Below the pieces are notes generated by a model. It searched no databases. It saw only the letters and a list, made by a program, of their open reading frames with translations, and was not told the DNA's origin. This document shows positions 1 to 6,543 of a stretch of 24,545 nucleotides of DNA, in pieces. The stretch covers positions 1-24,545 of the forward strand of contig CAYQQU010000076.1 in NCBI GenBank assembly GCA_964419545.1. The letters are read 5' to 3'. Position numbers and translations under genes: made by a program. The stretch comes from CAYQQU01 sp964419545. Lineage in GTDB: Bacteria > Bacteroidota > Bacteroidia > Chitinophagales > Saprospiraceae. The first letter of the stretch is position 1, and each line of letters begins with the position of its first letter.

Positions 1-67
1 CGCCTCCGGCGCTGCGAATTAAAAAATGCTTACTGCCAAACCGAGAATCGCTGATAAAGATGTCAAA
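1..67. repeat. dispersed intergenic repeat, copy A (cut by window edge)
   Basis: The first 67 bases match 21415-21481 in the same orientation. The first 22 bases are identical, and a 16-base core (aaaccgagaatcgctg, 38-53) is identical; by eye about 85 percent of positions agree overall. The copy may extend left of the window. It lies directly upstream of the pseudouridine synthase. No ORF is visible in it, so it looks like a small non-coding interspersed repeat of unknown type. Confidence 0.75.
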
Positions 68-91
68 GATTGATAACTTTTTTAACGATTT

Positions 92-976
92 ATGATTTTT
101 ATACTACTTTCTGCTCATGACGTTCCTCCCTCCGTTACCCCCACTCGCCTCAGCGATTACGCCGTCGGCCGGTTCGAGGCCATACCTTCCCGCAAAGGGG
201 TGAAAAAAGCCATCAAACGGGGCGCCATCCGGGTCAACGGCGAGGCAGCAACAACCGGTTACTGGGTACAACCCGGGGACCGGATCGAGTTGTACGAGGT
301 GGAAAGCCCGCCCCGGGCGCTGGAGCTGCTGTTGGAGGTGGTCTGGGAAGATGACGACCTGGCCGTGGTGATCAAGCCGGCCGGGCTGACAGTGAGCGGA
401 AATCAGTATCGCACGTTGGAAAACGCCCTGGTCTACAACCTGCAACCTTCTTCTCTGCCTGACGCCCGCCCCTGGCCCCGCCCTGTGCACCGCCTCGATG
501 CACTGACCAGCGGGCTGGTGCTGACGGCTAAGACGGCGAGCGCCGAGATCGCGTTGCGGCGGCAGTTTGCCGAAAGGCAGGTCGGGAAAACTTACCAGGC
601 GGTGGTGGCGGGCGACTTACCTGATGCCGGCCGCATCGAAGCGCCGCTGGACGGCAAAGCGGCGGTCACCGACTACCGGGTATTGGCGTGCGCCTACTCG
701 CAGCGCAACGGCCGGCTGTGCCGGGTAGCGCTGCATCCCGTCACCGGGCGGACGCACCAATTGCGGCGGCACCTGGCCGGACGGGGTAATCCCATCCTGG
801 GCGATAAATTGTACGGCGAGCCGGGCAATGTGCTAAAAGGCAAGGGCTTGTTCCTGGCGGCGGTGGGGCTGGATTTTATTCACCCGCGCAGTGGCGAGCG
901 GATCGAAGTGAAGATCAGCCCGCCGCGTAAGTTTATTCGCTATCTCGACCGCCAAAGCGGAGAAGCAATGCCTTAA
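92..976 (+). CDS. RluA-family RNA pseudouridine synthase
   Basis: This is a 294-residue protein that should convert specific uridines in rRNA or tRNA to pseudouridine in the cytoplasm. An S4-like RNA-binding segment lies at about residues 20-70 (KKAIKRGAIRVNG). The catalytic motif HRLDALTSGL is at 133-142, with D136 the expected nucleophile, and the second family signature HPVTGRTHQLRRHL is at 215-228. Length and domain order fit RluA/RluC/RluD enzymes. The first ATG at 92 is used; no strong ribosome-binding site is seen, as is usual in Bacteroidota. The next gene starts 26 bases downstream, so the two may be co-transcribed. The exact target uridine cannot be told from sequence, so no symbol is given. 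Confidence 0.93.
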   Translation: MIFILLSAHDVPPSVTPTRLSDYAVGRFEAIPSRKGVKKAIKRGAIRVNGEAATTGYWVQPGDRIELYEVESPPRALELLLEVVWEDDDLAVVIKPAGLTVSGNQYRTLENALVYNLQPSSLPDARPWPRPVHRLDALTSGLVLTAKTASAEIALRRQFAERQVGKTYQAVVAGDLPDAGRIEAPLDGKAAVTDYRVLACAYSQRNGRLCRVALHPVTGRTHQLRRHLAGRGNPILGDKLYGEPGNVLKGKGLFLAAVGLDFIHPRSGERIEVKISPPRKFIRYLDRQSGEAMP

Positions 977-1002
977 AACGGTATTTTTGTCAAAAAAGAA
1001 GC

Positions 1003-1467
1003 ATGGCTCTGGAAGCACTCACCGAACGCTCGTTCAGCGACGCAGAGAAAAAGGCGGCCAAGAAATTTCAGTGTTACCGATCGCTGATCGACGAATTGCG
1101 CACGAAAGAATTATCGCCGGACGTAGTGGAAACGGTCAACAAAGAAATTGCCGGCATCAACGCCCACGCGGAGCACGACCGGGGTTTCATCAAAAAAATT
1201 CGCAAGTCTCAGTACAAGATCCTGCGGTTGGTGGAGAAGCAGCTCAAGCTCGTGGCCAAAAACCACTACCGGAATATGTGGCTGGCTTTGGGTATGACGA
1301 CATTCGGGTTGCCCCTCGGGATCGTTTACGGGTTGGCAATGGATAATCTGGGCCTGCTGGGGCTCGGCCTGCCCATCGGCATGGTGATCGGCATGGCCAT
1401 CGGCAGCAATATGGATAAAAAGGCCAAAGAAGAGGGGCGGCAGCTGGATGTGGAGATCAGCATCTGA
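1003..1467 (+). CDS. small membrane protein of unknown function
   Basis: A 154-residue protein with a charged, probably helical N-terminal half (residues 1-88, rich in K, R and E) and two closely spaced glycine-rich hydrophobic segments at about 92-112 and 116-135, giving a helical hairpin in the inner membrane with both ends on the same side. The short C-terminal tail is charged. I do not recognise a named family. It starts 26 bases after the pseudouridine synthase, so co-transcription is likely. Its stop codon abuts the terminator of the convergent operon. The reading frame is plausible because of the clear bipartite soluble/membrane organisation, but function is open. Confidence 0.8.
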   Translation: MALEALTERSFSDAEKKAAKKFQCYRSLIDELRTKELSPDVVETVNKEIAGINAHAEHDRGFIKKIRKSQYKILRLVEKQLKLVAKNHYRNMWLALGMTTFGLPLGIVYGLAMDNLGLLGLGLPIGMVIGMAIGSNMDKKAKEEGRQLDVEISI

Positions 1468-1504
1468 AAAAAATCCCGAATCCCGGCCGAAGCCGGGACC
1501 CGGG
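1467..1504 (-). terminator. intrinsic terminator of the sigma/anti-sigma/lipoprotein operon
   Basis: Read on the minus strand, TCCCGGC-TTCG-GCCGGGA (1498-1481) forms a 7-bp GC stem closed by a UUCG tetraloop. It is extended by an outer CCCG/CGGG pair and followed directly by seven T residues (1473-1467). This is a textbook Rho-independent terminator for the gene ending at 1513. On the plus strand there is no T-run after the hairpin, so termination looks one-directional. Confidence 0.9.
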
Positions 1505-1512
1505 TTAATCGG

Positions 1513-2364
1513 TTACTCGCAATTGGAGAAGGCGGCCCGGAGTTCCTCGTCGCTGTTGACGGTTGCCGTTGCGCCGTCTCTGTAGACGATATCTACCGGA
1601 TACTGCAGTTGCGGACGGTCTTCGGCCTCGGGGTTGTTCTGGTACCAGGTGCGGAGCGCGTTGTTGACGGCTTCTTTGTCGTCGCCCGTTACTTCGGAGC
1701 CGTCGGGCAGGAGGTAGGTGACCGGGTAGACCAGATTGAAGCATTCTTCGACCACGGTATTTTCACCGCGGCAGCGGGCATAGGCACGGCGCAGGTCTTC
1801 GTCGCTAAATAGCGTTCCCGTTTCGCCGTCCGCGAAGATGATATCTACCGGATATAGCAGTTCCGGGCGGGCTTCGGCCGCGGGATTATCCGCGTACCAG
1901 GCGCGCATGGCGAGGCCGACGGCTTCTTCGCTATCGCCGGTAATTTCACTGCCGTCCGGCATCAGGTAGGTTACCGGAAATACCAATGCGAAGCACTCTT
2001 CGCGATCGCAGCCGCCTTCACCGCGGGTGCGTTCGCGGTTGCGGTCCGGGCGCAGCTCCCGTCCGTCCAGGTTAAAATACAACCGAGCGCGTTCGCCCAT
2101 GCGGCTGCCCTGCCGGCGGCGCAGGTTGACTTCGAAGCCTAAGCCGGAAGCGAGCAGCGCCCTGTCGACGTAGCTTTCGGAAAAATCGCGGCCCAGCATA
2201 TCTCGGGACGGGTCGGGCAGCGTTTCGGCGGCCACCTCCTGTTTGTTGGCATCCTGCTGGATCGCCTCGATCAGTGCAGCGTCGGACACGTTGCTGTCGT
2301 CTTTTTCGCAGGCCGAAAAGAGGAGCAGCGCCAACGCAAAGAAAATCAAACTTGATACTTTCAT
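1513..2364 (-). CDS. lipoprotein with tandem duplicated Cys-bounded domain
   Basis: A 283-residue lipoprotein counted from the ATG at 2364; an upstream in-frame ATG at 2388 would put eight residues before the signal peptide and is less likely. The signal peptide ends in the lipobox LFSAC with C19 as the lipidated residue. After a low-complexity Arg-rich stretch (about 82-118) come two copies of a domain of about 75-80 residues, at about 119-198 and 207-282. Both contain ECF-LV-PVTYL-PDGSE-TGD, a helix with W-NP-AE-RP, then YPVDI, and end in Cys. Each unit holds two cysteines that could form a disulfide. It is the last gene of the operon with the sigma factor and barrel protein, 27 bases after the latter's stop. 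Saprospiria carry many proteins with similar PVTYL/PDGSE repeats; no biochemical role is known to me. Confidence 0.87.
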   Translation of the reverse strand: MKVSSLIFFALALLLFSACEKDDSNVSDAALIEAIQQDANKQEVAAETLPDPSRDMLGRDFSESYVDRALLASGLGFEVNLRRRQGSRMGERARLYFNLDGRELRPDRNRERTRGEGGCDREECFALVFPVTYLMPDGSEITGDSEEAVGLAMRAWYADNPAAEARPELLYPVDIIFADGETGTLFSDEDLRRAYARCRGENTVVEECFNLVYPVTYLLPDGSEVTGDDKEAVNNALRTWYQNNPEAEDRPQLQYPVDIVYRDGATATVNSDEELRAAFSNCE

Positions 2365-2391
2365 AACTTCAGATTTTACAGTGAGCATAAT

Positions 2392-3834
2392 TTAGAACCG
2401 ATAGTGCAGGCCCAGGGTCAGGTCGGCGCCCGTATTTGCTGAGCCTGAAATATCGGAGTGGTTATGGTTGATAAATTGATAGCTGTAATTGGCCGAAGCG
2501 CGGGCGTAGAGCTGGCCGAACAACCGGTAGTTAAGCCCCAGGCCGGCCTGAGCGCTGATGAAATGCCGTACGGGAATATCCTGCGACAGCACCCGGCCGC
2601 GGTTGACGAGGATGGGCCGGCCGCGAGCTTCGGTGAAAACGGTGAATGTATAATCGCCGAAGCTGAGCTGGTTCCATTGCAGGCCGCTGCGGAGCATCCA
2701 CTGCAGGCGGCCGGCGCCGGAGAAGTACGCTATTTCGAACGGCGCCTGCAAGTACTGCAGTCTTTGTTGGTCCCGGATGGTGATTTCCAGCAGGTCGCCT
2801 TCTTCCAGTTCGGCTCCTCGTTCGAGCGTGATGTTAAAAGCGCCGCGCGTTTCGCTGTAGGCGGTGCGGGTGGTGAACGTCAGTTCGTTGGCCTTATCGC
2901 CGTTCGGCAGGTCGGATTCATTGGTCCGGTTGTAGGCCAGGCCGAGGCGCGAGCGGCTTTGGTGGTTGATGGTGGCGGTGCGCAGGCCCGTCCGGATCCA
3001 CCAGTGGGGCGCGGGGGAATAAGCAAAGCTAAGGCCGTGGGCGGCGGTGGTGACGCGGTTGTTTTGGGTATTTTCCGACGCGAGTCGTTGATTCTTGAAA
3101 GAGCGCGTTTGGGGGATATCCATCCTCAGCAGGGCGAAGTCGTAGCCGGCTTCCCACCTTTTCGAGGCTTTCGCCCGGGTTATCGGCAAAGTGGGCAATA
3201 GTGCGATCTCGGGGAACTGCTGTTCCGGCGCTGACAGCATTTTCAGGCCCGGTGAGGGTAGGGAGGGGGCCGAAAGCGCGAGCGCAGCGGTGGGCTGTTT
3301 TTTGTCCGTCGAATGAGGTTGATCGGGTAGTTTGTCCAGTTGCGCCGGCGGCCGTTCTGCCAGGCGGCCCTGCAGGAAGCGGTTCTCGGCGCGCAGCTGA
3401 TTGATGGTCGTAAGTTGGGTTCGGGCCTGCTGGTTGAGCTGGGCTTCGCGACCTTCCCGTTCGGCGCCGGCGGCCCGGAGTTGGGTGTTTTCTGCTTTCA
3501 GGCTGGCGATTTCAGCGGCGTATTTTTCGACCAGTGCAGGGTCGGTGAGGTTGACCTGGCCGGCTTGCGGCTGTTGTTTTAAATGGGATTCGAGTTGGCC
3601 GATCTGATTTTGCAAATACCAGATATACGCGATGGCGGCTATCTGGAGCAGCGCGACCAGGACGATAACCGGTATTGGGGACGTTGTCGGAGCGGCGGGC
3701 GCGGGGGCGGTGATCCGGTCGAGGATATTGCCCCTGACCTCCGGGTCGGGCGCATTCCAGCTGCCGGCCGACTCGTCGAAGTCGTCGAGCTTTTTCCTGA
3801 GAAAATCGCCTAAATGGTTATTGTTCTCTTCCAT
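2392..3834 (-). CDS. putative anti-sigma / coiled-coil / beta-barrel fusion protein
   Basis: A 480-residue protein with an unusual layout. Residues 1-45 are acidic and soluble (LGDFLRKKLDDFDESAG), resembling the cytoplasmic N-termini found next to ECF sigma factors in Bacteroidota. A single hydrophobic segment spans about 53-73. A Gln/Ala/Glu-rich coiled coil follows (about 74-160), then a Pro-rich linker (about 161-205). Residues 227-480 have alternating beta-strand patterns and end in LTLGLHYRF, an aromatic C-terminus typical of outer-membrane barrels. It starts 15 bases after the sigma gene stops and precedes the lipoprotein, so all three are probably one transcript. Inference: the N-terminus binds the sigma factor and the C-terminal domain senses envelope state. 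There is no classical signal peptide and no zinc anti-sigma motif. Confidence 0.85.
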   Translation of the reverse strand: MEENNNHLGDFLRKKLDDFDESAGSWNAPDPEVRGNILDRITAPAPAAPTTSPIPVIVLVALLQIAAIAYIWYLQNQIGQLESHLKQQPQAGQVNLTDPALVEKYAAEIASLKAENTQLRAAGAEREGREAQLNQQARTQLTTINQLRAENRFLQGRLAERPPAQLDKLPDQPHSTDKKQPTAALALSAPSLPSPGLKMLSAPEQQFPEIALLPTLPITRAKASKRWEAGYDFALLRMDIPQTRSFKNQRLASENTQNNRVTTAAHGLSFAYSPAPHWWIRTGLRTATINHQSRSRLGLAYNRTNESDLPNGDKANELTFTTRTAYSETRGAFNITLERGAELEEGDLLEITIRDQQRLQYLQAPFEIAYFSGAGRLQWMLRSGLQWNQLSFGDYTFTVFTEARGRPILVNRGRVLSQDIPVRHFISAQAGLGLNYRLFGQLYARASANYSYQFINHNHSDISGSANTGADLTLGLHYRF

Positions 3835-3849
3835 ATTTCCGGTTCGTTT

Positions 3850-4386
3850 TCAAAACAGCAGTTTCAGTTGCTGCTGTAATGCTTTTTTTGCTTTGGACAA
3901 CTGGGATTTGGAGGTCCCCACCGAAATATTCAGGGTGTCGGCAATTTCCTGGTGGGAGTAGCCTTCGATCTCGTGCATATTGAAAACCATGCGGTAGCCG
4001 AACGGCAATTGCTGAATCAGCTTTACCAGTTCCTTGGCGGTAATCTTTTCGTCGGTGATCTCGGGTTCCTCGGGTTTTTCCGCTATCGATTCCAGGTCTT
4101 CGAACGATTCCTGCCACTGGTGCGCTTTCAGATATTTCAAGGCTTCGTTGACGATCACTTTATTGGACCAACCCTTAAAAGAACCCCGCCCGGGGTCGAA
4201 CTTATCCAGTACCTGAAACACTTTGACCACCCCTTCCTGCAAGATATCCTGGGCGTCAGACCGGTTGCGGCCGTAGCGCAGGCAGAGACGAAACCAGTAC
4301 GGCTCGTGCCGTTCGTACAGTTTTTTGGTGGCCGCCTTATTTCCCGCCCGGATCTCCCGGATCAACTGGTGGTCTTCCTGCTCCAT
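3850..4386 (-). CDS. ECF-type RNA polymerase sigma-70 factor
   Basis: A 178-residue sigma factor when started at the ATG at 4386; an upstream in-frame ATG at 4464 would add 26 residues of poor, non-conserved sequence. Sigma region 2 lies at about 20-90, including the core-binding stretch DAQDILQEGVVKVF (44-57) and the -10 recognition segment around FKGWSNKVIVNEALKYLK. Region 4 with its helix-turn-helix is at about 119-170 (EGYSHQEIADTLNISVGTSK, 141-160). Regions 1 and 3 are absent, as expected for the ECF group. It heads the operon with a membrane-tethered putative anti-sigma factor 15 bases downstream, the normal arrangement for an envelope-responsive sigma. The AT-rich divergent spacer upstream holds a 14-bp palindrome that could serve autoregulation. 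Confidence 0.95.
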   Translation of the reverse strand: MEQEDHQLIREIRAGNKAATKKLYERHEPYWFRLCLRYGRNRSDAQDILQEGVVKVFQVLDKFDPGRGSFKGWSNKVIVNEALKYLKAHQWQESFEDLESIAEKPEEPEITDEKITAKELVKLIQQLPFGYRMVFNMHEIEGYSHQEIADTLNISVGTSKSQLSKAKKALQQQLKLLF

Positions 4387-4513
4387 CGTCTTTTGCGTTC
4401 TATTATTCCATATCGGGAATTTACTGGAAGGGTTGCCCGGCTGGGATGTTTTCGGGATGGCCATTTTGGCGGGTTAAAAGGAATTGCGAAAGGTTGAAAC
4501 AAATTAATTTTAT

Positions 4514-4527
4514 AAACAAATTTGTTT
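4514..4527. promoter_or_regulatory. 14-bp perfect palindrome in the divergent promoter region
   Basis: AAACAAATTTGTTT is a perfect palindrome in the AT-rich spacer between the minus-strand sigma operon and the plus-strand Rpn gene. It overlaps the TTTG of the candidate Rpn promoter and supplies a TTTG on the other strand too. It may be a dimeric-repressor operator or simply the mirror-image -33 boxes of two divergent promoters; AT-rich palindromes also arise by chance. Confidence 0.45.
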
Positions 4528-4552
4528 TATTCTTGTAAATTTATTAAATTTG
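4521..4552 (+). promoter_or_regulatory. Bacteroidota-type promoter for the Rpn gene
   Basis: TTTG (4521-4524), a 20-base spacer, then TAAATTTG (4545-4552) matches the primary Bacteroidota sigma consensus (-33 TTTG, -7 TAnnTTTG). Transcription would start near 4558, giving a leader of about 20 bases to the ATG at 4581. Confidence 0.7.
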
Positions 4553-4580
4553 ACTGAATTTATTCTGCTAATTTAATAAA

Positions 4581-5447
4581 ATGAAGGAGAAACCTGAAAA
4601 AGGAAATCTTTACGACCGCATTTTCAAAGAAAACGCAGAGTCGATTTTTATTCCGTTGATCGAACAGGTGCTTGGATTGAAGATCCTCGCTCATAAGCCT
4701 TTACCCAGTAAATTGAATAAAACGCTGGAGCGGGAGGTAGATTTCCTATACCGCATTCGGACCGATACGATCACCGATTGTTTGCTACATATCGAGTTTC
4801 AGACCGATAACGATAAGGAAATGGTCTTTCGGATCGGCGAATACCACGCGTTGATCCTCAGCAAGTACAAATTACCCATTTATCATGTGGTCATTTACCT
4901 CGGTAAACGAACTGCAAGGATGGAGAATACCTTGCCGACAGCGCAAGTTTATCAGGGCTTTGACTTGATCCGGCTCTATGATCTGGATCCTGAAGAAATA
5001 TTGAGCTCGCAAGTGCCGGAGGTCGTCCTTTTAGCCGTGTTGAGTAAATTTCCCAGGGAACGGGCCGAGGATTTTTTGCGTTTAATCGTTAGGCGACTAA
5101 TGATTGTCGCCAGCTCTAAGGCGGAGCTGTCCAGGCGCCTCAACCAATTGATCATTTTATCCAGGATTCGTAACTTTGAAAAGTTATCGGCAAAAATAAT
5201 TGAAGATATGCCTATCTCATACGATATCGAAAAAGACGCCCTTTACCAAAGAGGCGAAGCAAGAGGCGAAGCAAAAGGAGAAGCAAGAGGCGAGGCAAGA
5301 GGCGAAGCAAAAGAGAAAATCGCCGTTGCCCACAGATGCTACGCCAACGGCTTGTCGGTCGAAATGGCTGCTAATATCTCCGGGCTTCCGTTAGAAGAGG
5401 TGGAGAAGATCTACGCCGCCCTTGGCGCCCAAAATGATCAGCATTAG
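4581..5447 (+). CDS. Rpn-family PD-(D/E)XK nuclease-like protein
   Basis: A 288-residue protein of the recombination-promoting nuclease/putative transposase (Rpn, YhgA-like) group. The N-terminal nuclease-like domain starts with YDRIFKENAESIFIPL (11-26). The active-site residues appear as D54 in REVDFLYRI and E72/Q74 in LLHIEFQTDND, the D...ExQ variant of the PD-(D/E)XK fold. Residues 225-244 are five tandem GEAR/GEAK units, followed by a conserved-looking C-terminal helical segment (HRCYANGLSVEMAANISGLP) that looks like a helix-turn-helix. Rpn proteins cut DNA, and some act in phage defence with small proteins made from an internal start; an in-frame ATG at 5208 could give a 79-residue C-terminal product. 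The codon use and AT-rich upstream differ from the GC-rich neighbours, suggesting transfer. The stop codon overlaps a palindromic element. Confidence 0.9.
   Translation: MKEKPEKGNLYDRIFKENAESIFIPLIEQVLGLKILAHKPLPSKLNKTLEREVDFLYRIRTDTITDCLLHIEFQTDNDKEMVFRIGEYHALILSKYKLPIYHVVIYLGKRTARMENTLPTAQVYQGFDLIRLYDLDPEEILSSQVPEVVLLAVLSKFPRERAEDFLRLIVRRLMIVASSKAELSRRLNQLIILSRIRNFEKLSAKIIEDMPISYDIEKDALYQRGEARGEAKGEARGEARGEAKEKIAVAHRCYANGLSVEMAANISGLPLEEVEKIYAALGAQNDQH
5253..5312 (+). repeat. five 12-bp units encoding GEAR/GEAK in the Rpn gene
   Basis: Five tandem in-frame 12-bp units (consensus GGCGAAGCAAGA, with AAA replacing AGA and single silent changes) encode GEAR GEAK GEAR GEAR GEAK. Unit gain or loss by slippage would keep the frame and alter the length of the charged linker. 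Confidence 0.9.
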
Positions 5448-5609
5448 AGCTTGTTTGGAGGTAGTGCTTTTGAAGCGAAAAACTCAGATTTTGGGTTCTC
5501 CCGAAGGGATTTTTCCGGCTCATAGCAGCGCTACGGGTCGGAAAAATGCCACAGGGAGGTTCCAAAAGCTGGGTTTTGCAGCCAAAATGACTACCTCCAA
5601 ACAAGCTCT
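5446..5609. repeat. 164-bp near-palindromic element with perfect 20-bp ends
   Basis: The ends are exact inverted repeats of 20 bases: agagcttgtttggaggtagt at 5446-5465 and its reverse complement at 5590-5609. Between them the arms remain imperfectly complementary to the centre; for example GGATTTTTCCGGCTCATAGC on the left against GGCATTTTTCCGACCCGTAGC on the right arm read in reverse. The whole unit could fold into one long hairpin. There is no ORF of note inside. It resembles a MITE or a large hairpin repeat. The left end begins inside the TAG stop of the Rpn gene. Hairpin formation could also end Rpn transcription. The remaining 5610-5738 shows nothing else convincing. Confidence 0.85.
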
Positions 5610-5738
5610 TAGTCTCCACCTGTTTTGAAATCGGTTTGGAGATGCTTCGTTAACATAGCTTAGAGAAGCCCCCGTCGCCCATCTGCTTTTCACCGATTCC
5701 CGCGGCGAAGGAACGAATTTTTGGAAAACTGATCGCCG

Positions 5739-6275
5739 ATGGAAGTATACCGCAAAAGCACCCTCTCCTCCGAACTCATCGATCAAATTACGACCCTTAC
5801 CCGGCTCGTCTGGCCGCCGCCCGCGGGAGAAGACCTCGCCGTACACCGCGATCGCTACGCCGCGGTGAATTCATCGGTATTCAACGAGGTTTTTATCATC
5901 CGGGAAGGCGGCCGGGTCGTCGCTCATACCGAGGTTTTCGCCCGCGATGTCTTCACCGGCGGCCGCACGCTTCGCAACCTGGCGCTGGCCGGTGTCTGCG
6001 TTCATCCCGATTATCGGGGGCGCAATTGGGGAGCGGCAATGGTGCGGCAGGCTTTCGCCTACGTCGACAACGGCGACTTCGATTGCTGCCTGTTCCAGAC
6101 CCGGGTGCCCGCCTTTTACGACAAGCTGGGCGCCCGCCTGGTGGATAACGCTTTTGTCAACAGCCACTCTGAACGACCCGACGAGCGGCCATGGTGGGAT
6201 CCGTACGCGATGCTCTATCCGGCGGGCTTTCCGCTGGGGGCGGCGCGGGTGGATTTGAATGGGGGGGGGTATTGA
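5739..6275 (+). CDS. GNAT-family N-acetyltransferase with slippage-prone 3' end
   Basis: A 178-residue acetyl-CoA-dependent N-acetyltransferase. Motif A, which binds the acetyl-CoA pyrophosphate, is at about 85-104 (VCVHPDYRGRNWGAAMV). Motif B follows at 124-137 (PAFYDKLGARLVDN). The substrate is not evident; close spacing to no other gene gives no hint. The start ATG at 5739 is preceded by a short inverted pair (cggcga 5703-5708, tcgccg 5733-5738) that might form a leader hairpin. The last codons are written by nine consecutive G residues, and the stop codon TGA sits inside the first copy of a TTGAGG hexamer repeat, so length changes in the G tract would replace the C-terminus. Confidence 0.88.
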   Translation: MEVYRKSTLSSELIDQITTLTRLVWPPPAGEDLAVHRDRYAAVNSSVFNEVFIIREGGRVVAHTEVFARDVFTGGRTLRNLALAGVCVHPDYRGRNWGAAMVRQAFAYVDNGDFDCCLFQTRVPAFYDKLGARLVDNAFVNSHSERPDERPWWDPYAMLYPAGFPLGAARVDLNGGGY

Positions 6276-6307
6276 GGTTGAGGTTGAGGTTGAGGTTGAG
6301 GTTGAGG
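6261..6307 (+). repeat. G9 homopolymer plus six TTGAGG hexamers
   Basis: Nine G residues (6261-6269), then TAT... leading into six exact TTGAGG copies (6272-6307) that straddle the stop codon of the GNAT gene. Loss of one G would make the frame read IEVEVEVEVEVEGED then stop; gain of one G would read LR repeats for about 35 residues. The remaining spacer to 6543 shows no gene or clear signal. Confidence 0.92.
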
Positions 6308-6543
6308 GGGAGGATTGAGCACTTCTTTTGGGAGTTGGGCGCCAGTGGCTTGGAGACTCGGTTTTAGGCGTGTCCGTATTTGCCGTTTTAGCAACGCAGA
6401 GATAAAAATGGCCCCCTGCCGGCTATGGGGGGATCTAGACAATAATGGTTGGCAGGGTAGGATTTGTCACCTTGCTTATTGACGAATCTCATCAAAACGC
6501 GTTCAAATAGTCCTTAAACTAGCGCTTGAAATAATTCAACGCC

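Noticed and set aside
5200..5394. 64-residue KQEA-repeat frame inside the Rpn gene
   Set aside because: It is the other-frame reading of the GEAR repeat and ends with no conserved segment; the in-frame 5208 start is the better internal candidate.
4581..5447. Functional transposase
   Set aside because: Rpn proteins were once labelled transposases, but the fold is PD-(D/E)XK nuclease-like and the nearby palindrome is not a pair of ends flanking this gene.
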